Origin: Dryocosmus kuriphilus
Taxonomy: Eukaryota; Arthropoda; Insecta; Hymenoptera; Cynipidae
Assembly (NCBI GenBank): GCA_038277395.1
Contig: CM076193.1
Location: forward strand, 180,352,601-180,416,600
Length of the DNA stretch: 64,000 nt
Reading direction: 5' to 3'
Below, piece after piece: positions 11,015 to 24,045 of this stretch. Position 1 is the first letter of the stretch, and each line of letters begins with the position of its first letter. Made by a program: the position numbers and the translations under genes. A model generated the notes under the pieces. The model did no database searches and was not told where the DNA came from. It was given only the letters and a program-made list of their open reading frames with translations.

Positions 11015-12167
11015 CATTCTCATCTCAATGAGAAGGTATTAGATTTATGCAAAATTTGACTTTCGCGGATTTCATGAAATCTCCACGTTTTAAGACCTCC
11101 TGAATCCGAAAAAATGGTTTTTACGACCGTGTCTGTCTGTCTGTTGGCGTTGTCGTTGTCGTCGTTGTCGTCGTTGTCGTTGTCGTTGTCGTCGTTGTCG
11201 TTGTCGTCGTTGTCGTGTCGTCGTCTGTTCCCACGATAACTTTCGAAGGACTAATCGGATTGGATTGCGCTTTGGCACACTACTTTAAGGTCCAAAAAGA
11301 AAGGACGAGTTCGTTAACCAGCGGTTTTTGACCAACGGTTATGGTTTTATCCATCAAAAACGGTTTACACAAAATCAAGAAATTCATTTTCCGACTAAAC
11401 TATGAGAGATACAAAAAAAACGTAAGAAAGTAAAATTATTCCCCTCAAAAAAATCTACAAATTTTATCTTAACCGTTTTTCGATAAAATGAACGGTTTTT
11501 TGTTTTAATCAAGAAAACGCTCTTAAAATTAAAAAACTGTGGTTTCCTGCCAAAATATTCTAGATAAAAAAAAATGGTAAAGAACAAAGTTGTTCAATTT
11601 AAAAAGATCTACAAATTTTGTTCCAACTATTTTTTGATAAAATGCACGGTTTTTGTTTTAATCGATAAAACGTTATTAAAAATTAAAGATTTCAAATTTC
11701 CCGCCAAACTATGGAAGATACGGAAAAATAATAACAAACAAAGTTGTTCGCCTCAAAAAAGTCTACAAATTTGCTCTCTATCATTTTTGTGATCAGACGC
11801 GTGGTTTTTGAGGTATTCGTGAAATATATTAATTCGTATAAAAAAAATCGACTTTTCCGCAAAAGTATGCGAGTTACGTGAAAATATCAACAAGCAGAAT
11901 TATTCACCTCCAAGGACCTACAAATTCTTTAGAAACGATTTTTTGATACAGCCCATACTTTCTTCATTAAACGTATAATACCGTTCTTTTAATCAAAAAA
12001 TACATTACTGTACAGTCAATAAAAGTTATTTAAATTTATTGAAAAATCTGCCCGCTACTCAGGCGCATTCTCATCACCTGTCTCGCGCTCACCAATCAAT
12101 GAATTTATATCTAAAACGGAAATTTCTTCATTTTTTACATAGTTTGGCTGAAAAATGCAATTTTTTA
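11015..12167 (+). repeat. Array unit 6 (1153 bp)
   Basis: Shares the ATCGAC variant with unit 5. The triplet tract ends with GTCGTGTCGTCG, which breaks the antisense frame. Confidence 0.9.
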
Positions 12168-13480
12168 CATTCTCATCTCAATGAGAAGGTATTAGATTTA
12201 TGCAAAATTTGACTTTCGCGGATTTCATGAAATCTCCACGTTTTAAGACCTCCTGAATCCGAAAAAAAAAAATGGTTTTTACGACCGTGTCTGTCTGTCT
12301 GTTGGCGTTGTCGTTGTCGTCGTTGTCGTCGTTGTCGTCGTTGTCGTTGTCGTTGTCGTCGTTGTCGTTGTCGTTGTCGTCGTCTGTTCCCACGATAACT
12401 TTCGAAGGACTAATCGGATTGGATTGCGCTTTGGCACACTACTTTAAAGTCCAAAAAGAAAGGACGAGTTCGTTAACCAGCGGTTTTTGACCAACGGTTA
12501 TGGTTTTATCCATCAAAAACGGTTTACACAAAATCAAGAAATTCATTTTCCGACTAAACTATGAGAGATACAAAAAAAACGTCAGAAAGTAAAATTATTC
12601 CCCTCAAAAAAATCTACAAATTTTATCTTAACCGTTTTTCGATAAAATGAACGGTTTTTGTTTTAATCAAGAAAACGCTCTTAAAATTAAAAAACTGTGG
12701 TTTCCGGCCAAAATATTCTAGATAAAAAAAAATGGTAAAGAACAAAGTTGTTCAATTTAAAAAGATCTACAAATTTTGTTCCAACCGTTTTTCGATAAAA
12801 TGAACGGTTTTTGTTTTAATCAAGAAAACGCTATTAAAATTAAAAAACTGTGGTTTCCCGCCAAACTATTCAAGATACAAAAAAATGTTAAAGAACAAAG
12901 TTGTTCAATTTAAAAAGATCTACACATTTTGTTCCAACTATTTTTTGATAAAATGCACGGTTTTTGTTTTAATCGATAAAACGTTATTAAAAATTAAAGA
13001 TTTCAAATTTCCCGCCAAACTATGGAAGATACGGAAAAATAATAACAAACAAAGTTGTTCGCCTCAAAAAAAGTCTACAAATTTGCTCTCTATCATTTTT
13101 GTGATCAGACGCGTGGTTTTTGAGGTATTCGTGAAATATATTAATTCGTATAAAAAAAATCTACTTTTCCGCAAAAGTATGCGAGTTACGTGAAAATATC
13201 AACAAGCAGAATTATTCACCTCCAAGGACCTACAAATTCTTTAGAAACGATTTTTTGATACAGCCCATACTTTCTTCATTAAACGTATAATACCGTTCTT
13301 TTAATCAAAAAATACATTACTGTACAGTCAATAAAAGTTATTTAAATTTATTGAAAAATCTGCCCGCTACTCAGGCGCATTCTCATCACCTGTCTCGCGC
13401 TCACCAATCAATGAATTTATATCTAAAACGTAAATTTCTTCATTTTTTACATAGTTTGGCTGAAAAAATGCAATTTTTTA
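12168..13480 (+). repeat. Array unit 7, long form (1313 bp)
   Basis: Carries the extra ~160-bp subrepeat at about 12725-12885. First unit of the higher-order block repeated as units 10-12. Confidence 0.9.
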
Positions 13481-14633
13481 CATTCTCATCTCAATGAGAC
13501 GGTATTAGATTTATGCAAAATTTGACTTTCGCGGATTTCATGAAATCTCCACGTTTTAAGACCTCCTCAATCCGAAAAAAAAATGGTTTGTACGACCGTG
13601 TCTGCCTGTCTGTTGGCGTTGTCGTCGTTGTTGTCGTCTTGTCGTTGTCGTTGTCGTCGTTGTCGTTGTCGTTGTCGTCGTTGTCGTCTGTTCCCACGAT
13701 AACTTTGGAAGGACTAATCGGATTGGATTGCGCTTTCGCGCACTACTTTAGGGTCCAAAAAGAAAGGACGAGTTCGTTAACCAGCGGTTTTTGACCAACG
13801 GTTATGGTTTTATCCATCAAAAACGGTTTACACAAAATCAAAAAATCCATTTTCCGACTAAACTATGAGAGATACAAAAAAAAAAAAATGTAAGAAAGTA
13901 AAATTGTTCACCTTAGAAAAATCTACAAATTTTCACTTAACCGTTTTTTCGATAAAATGAACGGTTTTTGTTTTAGTCAAGAAAACGCTATTAAAATTAA
14001 AAAACTGTGGTTTCCCGCCAAACTATTCAAGATACAAAAAAATGGTCAAGAACAAAGTTATTTAACTTAAAAAGGTCTCAAATTTTGTTTTAACGATTTT
14101 TTCATGAAATGCACGGTTTTTGTTTTAATCGATAAAACGTTATTAAAAATTAAAGATTTCAAATTTCCCGCCAAACTATGGAAGATACGGAAAAATAATA
14201 ATAAACAAAATTGTTTGCCTCAAAAAGTTCTACAAATTTGCTCTCAATCATTTTTTTGATCAGACGCGTAGTTTTTGAGATATTCGTGAAATATGTTAAT
14301 TCGTATAAAAAAATATATTTTTCCTCAAAAGTATGCGAGTTACGTGAAAATGTCAACAAGCAGAATTATTCACCTCCAAGGACCTACAAATTCTTTAGAA
14401 ACGATTTTTTGATACAGCCCATACTTTCTTCATTAAACGTATAATACCGTTCTTTTAATCAAAAAATACATTACTGTACAGTCAATAAAAGTTATTTAAA
14501 TTTATTGAAAAATCTGCCCGCTACTCAGGCGCATTCTCATCACCTGTCTCGCGCTCACCAATCAATGAATTTATATCTAAAACGGAAATTTCTTCATTTT
14601 TTACATAGTTTGGCTGAAAAATGCAATTTTTTA
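13481..14633 (+). repeat. Array unit 8 (1153 bp), variant subtype
   Basis: Marked by CCTCCTCAATCCG (others CCTGAATCCG), ACTTTGGAAGG, TTTAGGGTCC and a GTTGTTGTC start of the tract. All of these recur in unit 11, 3,592 bp further on. Confidence 0.9.
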
Positions 14634-14775
14634 CATTCTCATCTCAATGAGAAGGTATTAGATTTATGCAAAATTTGACTTTCGCGGATTTCATGAAATC
14701 TCCACGTTTTAAGACCTCCTGAATCCGAAAAAATGGTTTTTACGACCGTGTCTGTCTGTTGGCGTTGTCGTCGTT

Positions 14776-14813
<38 letters not shown>

Positions 14814-15763
14814 CGTCGTCTGTTCCCACGATAACTTTCGAAGGACTAATCGGATTGGATTGCGCTTTGGCACACTACTTTAAAGTCCAAAAAGAAAGGA
14901 CGAGTTCGTTAACCAGCGGTTTTTGACCAACGGTTATGGTTTTATCCATCAAAAACGGTTTACACAAAATCAAGAAATTAATTTTCCGACTAAACTATGA
15001 GAGATACAAAAAAAAACGTAAGAAAGTAAAATTATTCCCCTCAAAAAAATCTACAAATTTTATCTTAACCGTTTTTTCGATAAAATGAACGGTTTTTGTT
15101 TTAATCAAGAAAACGCTCTTAAAATTAAAAAACTGTGGTTTCCTGCCAAAATATTCTAGATACAAAAAAATGGTAAAGAACAAAGTTGTTCAATTTAAAA
15201 AGATCTACAAATTTTGTTCCAACTATTTTTTGATAAAATGCACGGTTTTTGTTTTAATCGATAAAACGTTATTAAAAATTAAAGATTTCAAATTTCCCGC
15301 CAAACTATGGAAGATACGGAAAAATAATAACAAACAAAGTTGTTCGCCTCAAAAAAGTCTACAAATTTGCTCTCTATCATTTTTGTGATCAGACGCGTGG
15401 TTTTTGAGGTATTCGTGAAAATATATTAATTCGTATAAAAAAATCTACTTTTCCGCAAAAGTATGCGAGTTACGTGAAAATATCAACAAGCAGAATTATT
15501 CACCTCCAAGGACCTACAAATTCTTTAGAAACGATTTTTTGATACAGCCCATACTTTCTTCATTAAACGTATAATACCGTTCTTTTAATCAAAAAATACA
15601 TTACTGTACAGTCAATAAAAGTTATTTAAATTTATTGAAAAATCTGCCCGCTACTCAGGCGCATTCTCATCACCTGTCTCGCGCTCACCAATCAATGAAT
15701 TTATATCTAAAACGTAAATTTCTTCATTTTTTACATAGTTTGGCTGAAAAATGCAATTTTTTA
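14634..15763 (+). repeat. Array unit 9 (1130 bp)
   Basis: Has one CTGT fewer before TTGGCG than most units, a deletion shared with unit 12. Confidence 0.9.
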
Positions 15764-17072
15764 CATTCTCATCTCAATGAGAAGGTATTAGATTTATGCA
15801 AAATTTGACTTTCGCGGATTTCATGAAATCTCCACGTTTTAAGACCTCCTGAATCCGAAAAAATGGTTTTTACGACCGTGTCTGTCTGTCTGTTGGCGTT
15901 GTCGTTGTCGTCGTTGTCGTCGTTGTCGTCGTTGTCGTTGTCGTTGTCGTCGTTGTCGTTGTCGTCGTTGTCGTCGTCTGTTCCCACGATAACTTTCGAA
16001 GGACTAATCGGATTGGATTGCGCTTTGGCACACTACTTTAAAGTCCAAAAAGAAAGGACGAGTTCGTTAACCAGCGGTTTTTGACCAACGGTTATGGTTT
16101 TATCCATCAAAAACGGTTTACACAAAATCAAGAAATGCATTTTCCGACTAAACTATGAGAGATACAAAAAAAACGTAAGAAAGTAAAATTATTCCCCTCA
16201 AAAAAATCTACAAATTTTATCTTAACCGTTTTTCGATAAAATGAACGGTTTTTGTTTTAATCAAGAAAACGCTCTTAAAATTAAAAAACTGTGGTTTCCT
16301 GCCAAAATATTCTAGATAAAAAAAAATGGTAAAGAACAAAGTTGTTCAATTTAAAAAGATCTACAAATTTTGTTCCAACCGTTTTTCGATAAAATGAACG
16401 GTTTTTGTTTTAATCAAGAAAACGCTATTAAAATAAAAAAACTGTGGTTTCCCGCCAAACTATTCAAGATACAAAAAAATGGTAAAGAACAAAGTTGTTC
16501 AATTTAAAAAGATCTACAAATTTTGTTCCAACTATTTTTTGATAAAATGCACGGTTTTTGTTTTAATCGATAAAACGTTATTAAAAATTAAAGATTTCAA
16601 ATTTCCCGCCAAACTATGGAAGATACGGAAAAATAATAATAAACAAAGTTGTTTGCCTCAAAAAGGTCTACAAATTTGCTCTCAATCATTTTTTTGATCA
16701 GACGCGTAGTTTTTGAGTTATTCGTGAAATATGTTAATTCGTATAAAAAAATCTATTTTTCCTCAAAAGTATGCGAGTTACGTGAAAATATCAACAAGCA
16801 GAATTATTCACCTTCCAAGGACCTAGAAATTCCTTAAAAACGATTTTTTGATACAACCCATACTTTCTTCATTAAACGTATAATACCGTTCCATTAATCA
16901 AAGAATACATTACTATACAGTCAATAAAAGTTATTTAAAGTTATTGAAAAATCTGCCCGCTACTCGGGCGCATTCTCATCACCTGTCTCGCGCTCACCAA
17001 TCAATGAATTTATATCTAAAACGTAAATTTCTTCATTTTTTACATAGTTTGGCTGAAAAATGCAATTTTTTA
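15764..17072 (+). repeat. Array unit 10, long form (1309 bp)
   Basis: Carries the extra subrepeat (about 16320-16480). Its last third resembles unit 8 and 11 sequence (TTTTTTTGATCAGACGCGTAG) and not unit 7, which points to gene conversion or unequal exchange. Confidence 0.9.
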
Positions 17073-18226
17073 CATTCTCATCTCAATGAGAAGGTATTAG
17101 ATTTATGCAAAATTTGACTTTCGCGGATTTCATGAAATCTCCACGTTTTAAGACCTCCTCAATCCGAAAAAAATGGTTTTTACGACCGTGTCTGCCTGTC
17201 TGTTGGCGTTGTCGTCGTTGTTGTCGTCGTTGTCGTTGTCGTTGTCGTCGTTGTCGTTGTCGTTGTCGTCGTTGTCGTCTGTTCCCACGATAACTTTGGA
17301 AGGACTAATCGGATTGGATTGCGCTTTGGCGCACTACTTTAGGGTCCAAAAAGAAAGGACGAGTTCGTTAACCAGCGTTTTTTGACCAACGGTTATGGTT
17401 TTATCCATCAAAAACGGTTTACACAAAATCAAGAAATTCATTTTCCGACTAAACTATGAGAGATACAAAAAAAAAAATGTAAGAAAGTAAAATTGTTCAC
17501 CTTAGAAAAATCTACAAATTTTCACTTAACCGTTTTTTCGATAAAATGAACGGTTTTTGTTTTAGTCAAGAAAACGCTATTAAAATTAAAAAACTGTGGT
17601 TTCCCGCCAAACTATTCAAGATACAAAAAAATGGTCAAGAACAAAGTTATTTAACTTAAAAAGGTCTCAAATTTTGTTTTAACGATTTTTTTCATGAAAT
17701 GCACGGTTTTTGTTTTAATCGATAAAACGTTATTAAAAATTAAAGATTTCAAATTTCCCGCCAAACTATGGAAGATACGGAAAAAAAAATAATAATAAAC
17801 AAAATTGTTTGCCTCAAAAAGTTCTACAAATTTGCTCTCAATCATTTTTTTGATCAGACGCGTAGTTTTTGAGATATTCGTGAAATATGTTAATTCGTAT
17901 AAAAAAATATATTTTTCCTCAAAAGTATGCGAGTTACGTGAAAATATCAACAAGCAGAATTATTCACCTCCAAGGACCTACAAATTCTTTAGAAACGATT
18001 TTTTGATACAGCCCATACTTTCTTCATTAAACGTATAATACCGTTCTTTTAATCAAAAAATACATTACTGTACAGTCAATAAAAGTTATTTAAAGTTATT
18101 GAAAAATCTGCCCGCTACTCAGGCGCATTCTCATCACCTGTCTCGCGCTCACCAATCAATGCATTTATATCTAAAACGTAAATTTCTTCATTTTTTACAT
18201 AGTTTGGCTGAAAAATGCAATTTTTA
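17073..18226 (+). repeat. Array unit 11 (1154 bp), variant subtype
   Basis: Shares the diagnostic variants of unit 8 along its whole length. Confidence 0.9.
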
Positions 18227-19168
18227 CATTCTCATCAGAGAAGGTATTAGATTTATTCAAAATTTGACTTTCGCGGATTTCATGAAATCTCCACGTTTTA
18301 AGACCTCCTGAATCCGAAAAAATGGTTTTTACGACCGTGTCTGTCTGTTGGCGTTGTCGTCGTTGTCGTTGTCGTTGTCGTCGTCTGTTCCCACGATAAC
18401 TTTCGAAGGACTAATCGGATTGGATTGCGCTTTGGCACACTACTTTAAGGTCCAAAAAGAAAGGACGAGTTCGTTAACCAGCGGTTTTTGACCAACGGTT
18501 ATGGTTTTATCCATCAAAAACGGTTTACACAAAATCAAGAAATTCATTTTCCGACTAAACTATGAGAGATACAAAAAAAACGTAAGAAAGTAAAATTATT
18601 CCCCTCAAAAAAATCTACAAATTTTATCTTAACCGTTTTTCGATAAAATGAACGGTTTTTGTTTTAATCAAGAAAACGCTCTTAAAATTAAAAAACTGTG
18701 GTTTCCTGCCAAAATATTCTAGATACGAAAAAATGGTAAAGAACAAAGTTGTTCAATTTAAAAAGGTCTACAAATTTTGTTCCAACTATTTTTTGATAAA
18801 ATGCGCGGTTTTTGTTTTAATCGATAAAACGTTATTAAAAATTAAATATTTCAAATTTCCCGCCAAACTATGGAAGATACGGAAAAATAATAAGAAACAA
18901 AGTTGTTCGCCTCAAAAATATCTACAAATTTGCTCTCTATCATTTTTTTAAACAGACGTTTAGTTTTTGAGTTATTCGTGAAATATGTTATGAAATATAA
19001 AGAAAACCACTTTTGAGGAAAACTGTGCAAGATATAAGAAAATATTAACAAGCAGAATTGTTCGCCTTGGAAAGAGCTACAAAATTTATTTATAAGACTC
19101 ATCGTTTTACTTTTAAGAATCGAAATCCTCTATTGTGAAATTTGGAAAATCACTAAAAAACTTTACCA
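18227..19168 (+). repeat. Array unit 12, truncated and switching to tail type
   Basis: Begins as CATTCTCATCAGAG without the 7-bp stem, has the shortest triplet tract (about 18352-18386), and after about 18940 changes into the A-tail type (GAAATATGTTATGAAATATAAAG). It stops at ACTTTACCAA, before any GC hairpins. Confidence 0.85.
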
Positions 19169-20085
19169 ATTTTTTGTGTTTCGAATTAACCTTTTTTTCA
19201 AAATTTAACTGTTACGTTTTTCATCAGGAGTTCATTTTTTAAATTGGAAATTTAACCATTTTTTTGGGAAATTCAAGGGTTTTTTAAAAATTAATTTTTG
19301 TTTCGAAAAGCATGTTTTTTGGTTCAAATTACAAACTTTTTTGGTTCAAAGTTAACCTTTTTTCTCAAAACTTAGCTGTTACATTTTTGTTCAGAGTTCA
19401 TTTTTTTAAATCGGAATTTAAACTATTTTCTTTTTTAAGTTCAAGGATTTTGTTAAAAATTTATTGTTGGTTGAAATATCATTTTTTTGGTTTAAAATTC
19501 AAATTTTTTTGCTCAAAATTCAACTTTTTGTGAAAACTACAATTTCTTTTGTTTCAAATTAACCTTTTTTTTCAAAATTTAATTATTACATTTCTGACTT
19601 GGAGTTCATTTTTTAAATGGGAAATTTAACTATTTTTTGGGAAATTCAAGGATTTTGTTAAAAATTCATTTTTGTGTGAAAAATCATGTTTTTTGGTTCA
19701 AACTATAACTTTTCTTGGTTCAAAATTAACCTTCTTTTTTCAAAATTTAGCTGTTACATTTTTGTTCAAAATTTATTTGAATCGTAAATTAAACTATTTT
19801 TCTTTGTAAATTCAAGTATTTTCTTAAAAATTAATTTTCGTTTGAAAAACCATATTTTTTAAATCAAAATCCAACTTTTTTTGGTTTCAAATTAATCTAT
19901 TTCTTTCCAAAATTTAGCTGTTCCATTTTTGCTGAAGAGTTCATCCTTTTAATTGGAAAAAAATATTTTTTTTTAAACTCAGGGATTTTGTTAAAAATTT
20001 ATCTTTGATTAAAAAAACATTTTTTTAGTTAAACATTCAAATTTTTTGCTCAAAATTCAATTTTTTTCAAAACTACAATTTTTTA
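19169..20085. repeat. T-rich tandem repeat, ~168-bp period, about five copies
   Basis: The landmark ATTAACCTTTTTTT recurs near 19186, 19352, 19558, 19727 and 19894, giving steps of about 166, 206, 169 and 167 bp. The units are degenerate and consist of shorter TTGGTTCAAAATTCAAC-like words. No coding function is seen. Confidence 0.75.
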
Positions 20086-20218
20086 CATTTTCATCAGAGA
20101 AGGTATTAGATTTATGCAAAATTTGACTTTCGCGGATTTCATGAAATCTCCACGTTTTAAGACCTCCTGAATCCGAAAAAATGGTTTTTACGACCGTGTC
20201 TGTCTGTCTGTTGGCGTT

Positions 20219-20250
<32 letters not shown>

Positions 20251-21138
20251 CGTTGTCGTCGTCTGTTCCCACGATAACTTTCGAAGGACTAATCGGATTG
20301 GATTGCGCTTTGGCACACTTCTTTAAAGTCCAAAAAGAAAGGACGAGTTCGTTAACCAGCGGTTTTTGACCAACGGTTATGGTTTTATCCATCAAAAACG
20401 GTTTTCACAAAATCAAAAAATCCATTTTCCGGCTAAACTATCAGAGATACAAAAAAAACGTAAGAAAGTAAAATTGTTCATCTCAAAAAAATCTACAAAT
20501 TTTGTCTTAACCGTTTTTTGATAAAATGAACGGTTTTTGTTTTAATCGATAAAACGTTAATAAAAATTAAAGATTTCAAATTTTCCGCCAAACTATCGAA
20601 GATACGGAAAAATAATAACAAACAAAGTTGTTTGCCTCCAAATTGTCTACAAATTTGCTCTCTATCATTTTTTTGGTCAGACGCGTAGTTTTTGAGTTAT
20701 TCGTGAAATATGTTATGAAATATAAAGAAAACCACTTTTCAGCAAAACTGTGCAAGATATGAGAAAATATTAACAAGCAGAATTGTTCACCTTGGAAATA
20801 GCTGCAAAATTTATTTACAAGACTCATCGTTTTACTTTTAAGAATCGAAATCCTGTATTGTAAAAATTTGGAAAATCAAAAAGAGCTTTACCAATCTATA
20901 ATGTGTTTTAAAGAAACGTAATTATCGAGCGCGAAGCGCGAGTGTCATGATGAGAATGTATTCCTTAAGGGCGATAGAGCCTTAAGTAAAATAATTTCTT
21001 TTGTAATTTCTAATTTAAAGGTTTATACGATCTATAAACACCGAGCGCGTAGCGCGAGGTGAATAATCTATCGAGCGCGAAGCGCGGCGCGCGTAGCGCG
21101 CGATGAGAATGTGCCCGCGCAGCGGGCAGATTTTTTAA
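20086..21138 (+). repeat. Family A repeat, full tail copy
   Basis: Starts at a mutated CATTTTCATC and has the triplet tract at about 20214-20262. The hairpin cluster (20926-21131) is compact, with GCGCGC-GTA-GCGCGC followed directly by GCCCGC-GCA-GCGGGC. Both loops are GNA-type variants of the usual GAA. Confidence 0.85.
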
Positions 21139-21150
21139 TAACATTTTCTC

Positions 21151-22420
21151 GATTAATGCAAAACTTGACTTTCGCGATTTTCATGAAATCTCCACGTTTT
21201 GAGACCTCCTGAATCCGAAAAAACGGTTTTTACGACGGTGTCTGTCTGTGTCGTCGTCGTTTTGTTGTCGTCGTTGTCGCCGTTGTTGTCGTCGTCGTTG
21301 TCGTCGTCTGTGGTCCCGATAACTTTCGAAGGACTAATCGGATTGGAGTGCGCTTTGGTATACTTCTTTAAAGGGTAAAAAGAAAGGACGAGTTCGTTAA
21401 CCAGCGGTTTTTGACTAACGGTTATGGTTTTATCCTTCAAAAACTGTTTTTAACAAAATCAAAAAATCCATTTTCCGGCTAAACAATGAGAGATACAAAA
21501 AAAATGTAAGAATGTGAAATTGTTCACCCTAAAAAAATCTACAAATTTTGTCTTAATCGTTTTTTGATCAAATGAACGGTTTTTGATTTAATCAAGAAAA
21601 CGCTATTAAAATTAAAAAACTCTGATTTCCCGCCAAAATATTCAAGATACAAAAAAATTTCGAAGAACAAACTTGTTCAATTTAAAAAGATCTGCAAATT
21701 TTGTTTTAACCATTCTTTAATAAAATGCACTGTTTTTGTTTTAATTGATAAAACGTTATTAAAAATCAAAACTTTTAAATTTCCTGCCAAACTATGATGG
21801 AAGATACGGAAAAATAATGATAAACAAAGTTGTTCGCCTCTAAAAGATCTACAAATTGGCTCTCTATCATTTTTTTGAGCAGACGCGTAGTTTTTGAGTT
21901 ATTCGTGAAATATGTTATGAAATATAAAGAAAATCACTTTTCAGCAAAATTATCCAAGATATGAGAAAATATTAACAAGCAGAATTGTTCACCTTGGAAA
22001 GAGCTACAAAATTTATTTATAAGACTCGTCGTTTTACTTTTAAGAATCGAAATCTTCTATTGTGAAAATTTGGAAAATCACTACGAAACTTTACCAATCA
22101 ATAATGTGTTTTAAAATAATGTAATTATCGGGCGCGAAGCGCGCGAGTGTCATGATGAAAATGTATTCCTTAAGGGCGATAGAGCCTTAAGTAAAATTAT
22201 TTCTTTTGTAATTTTTAATTTAAAGGTTTATACGGTCCATAAACGCCGAGAGCGTAGCGCGAGGTGAATAATCTATCGAGCGCGAAGCGCGAGTGCCATA
22301 AATAACGTATCGAGCGCGAGTGCCAACAGACGCGCGCCCTAGGCGCGCTCACACTTCGCGCGCAGCGCGCCGCGCGGCGCGAGCGATGAGAATGTGCCCG
22401 CGAGGCGGGCAGATTTTTTT
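21151..22420 (+). repeat. Family A repeat, 5'-truncated copy
   Basis: Begins inside the 5' block (AATGCAAAACTTGAC) without CATTCTCATC, directly after a TTTTCTCGATT remnant. The rest is complete, with a hairpin cluster at 22128-22410 ending in a GAG loop. It closely matches 138-1480 and 53232-54353. Confidence 0.85.
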
Positions 22421-22871
22421 AATAACGTTTTCTCGATTAAATCGAAAACCGTTCATTTTATCAAAAACTGGTTTGTACAACATTTGTAGATTTTTTTCCG
22501 GTGAAAAATTTTTGTCCACTGCTTTTTTTGTATCTCGCATAGTTTAGCCACAAAATAGATTTTTTGAATTTGTGAAAACCGTTTTTGATGGATAAAACCA
22601 TAACCACTGGTCGAAATCGGTGCTTAACGAACTCGTCCTTTCTTTTTACACCTTAATGAAGTATGCCAAAGCGCAATGCAATGCGATTGGTCCTTCGAAA
22701 GTGATCGTGGGAACAGACAACAACAAAAACGACAACGACGACAACAGACAGACAGACACAGTCATAAAACATGTTTTTTCTGATTCATGGGGTCACGAAA
22801 CGTCGAGATTTCATGAAATCCGCGAGTCAGTTTTCACATAAAACTAATACCTTCTCACTGAGATGAGAATG
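22421..22871 (-). repeat. Family A repeat, inverted partial copy
   Basis: Same subtype and position relative to B as 1481-1932. It ends at GATGAGAATG, after which family B begins. Confidence 0.8.
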
Positions 22872-24045
22872 TAAAAAATTCGGTTTTTCCCTTTATTTTT
22901 AAAAATAAAGGGAAAAATTGAGATTTTTTGTTTAAAGTTAGAACCTGAAATTTTATACATATGTAATTATTAATTTTAATGTCTTTTTTAACAGTGTATA
23001 ACAGCAAGAACCATGTGGATCTGAGCCAGGAAGCTGTGACATTTCCGGCAAATTCGACTGAATCCTTCTCGAGATTTCGCTTGGAAAGAGCATCCTCGTC
23101 TTGGCAACAACCCACTACAACGGCACAGGGATTCCAGGATTTTCCAACACCAGTGGATCGTGACGTCCCAAGTTCAAATCCGGACCGAGGTAGATTTTTT
23201 TTCTCGTTTCTCTAAAAAATTATTTAGACCAGCAATCGAATTAAAATTAAATTCCGAAAAAAATGTAAGAGTTAAAAATAGTCATATTTTCCAAAAACAA
23301 GAAAACTAATTTTCTGCGGCATTGTTTAATTATTTAACTGAAAAGAATCTGAACAAAATAGTTGAATTTTCAGTCTAAAAAATTTAACTTAAAATATTAA
23401 AATAAAATACAATTTTTCATTCAGAATATATATTCTTTATTTAAAATTTTTTTGTTCTATTTTTGTTTAAGAAATTATCTTTTTTCTCTGAAAATTTAAT
23501 CACTTTTTGGAAATTCAGCGATTTGGATGAAAATTAAACTATTTTTTTCGAAAATTCAAGGATTTTGTTAAAAATTCATATTTGGTTGGAAAATAATATT
23601 TTTTGATTGAAAATTTAACTATGTTATCGAAAAATTTTTTTTGTTTGACGATTCAATTATTTTGTAAAAATTGGTCTTTTATTTAAACATTAAACTATTT
23701 GGTTGTTAGTTAATCTTTTGTTGTTGAAAATATAACTGTTTTTTATCAAAACAATTTTTTATTGAGAATGTAACTTTTTTTGATAAAAAATTCAAATATT
23801 TTGGTTGAAAGTTAATTTTTGTTTACTGAAACCTTAACTATTGAACCAAATACAAAAGAAAGTGTTTCTTGTGCATTTTTGATTAATTTTCGACAACGCT
23901 TTAAATTTTTAATAATAAATAATAATTGAATTATCAATAAAAGATTAGTTTTCAGACAAAAGTATTTAAATTTTTAAAGTAAAGTGATAAATTTTTAACA
24001 AAACAGTGAAATTTTCAACAAAAAAACTGAATTATAAACTCAAAA
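22872..24045 (+). repeat. Family B repeat, copy 3
   Basis: Nearly collinear with 1933-3107, with the 34-bp palindrome near 22885 and the exon-like segment at 22995-23189. The A/A/B order around it repeats the order at 138-3107, so a block of about 2.9 kb is duplicated. Confidence 0.85.
22995..23189 (+). other. Exon-like segment in family B, copy 3 (short form)
   Basis: A 195-bp open segment differs from copy 1 by very few bases (for example GGAAAATTC versus GGCAAATTC). Borders are TTTTTTAACAG and GAG/GTAGAT. Beyond the donor an extra T shifts the frame relative to copy 1, so only the segment itself keeps its reading frame. Confidence 0.55.

Larger units (their letters stand above)
5153..19168 (+). 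repeat. Tandem array of twelve family A units
   Basis: Units start at the C of CATTCTCATC at 5153, 6298, 7447, 8576, 9867, 11015, 12168, 13481, 14634, 15764, 17073 and 18227. Unit lengths are 1129-1154 bp, except 1291, 1313 and 1309 bp in units 4, 7 and 10, which carry one extra internal subrepeat. Units 7-9 and 10-12 form a duplicated ~3.59-kb higher-order block. Inside a unit a ~153-bp subrepeat recurs (in unit 1 near 5615, 5768, 5921 and 6076). In place of the GC-hairpin tail, array units end with a short segment, CTGCCCGCTACTCAGGCGC, before the next CATTCTCATC. No coding sequence is supported. Confidence 0.95.
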
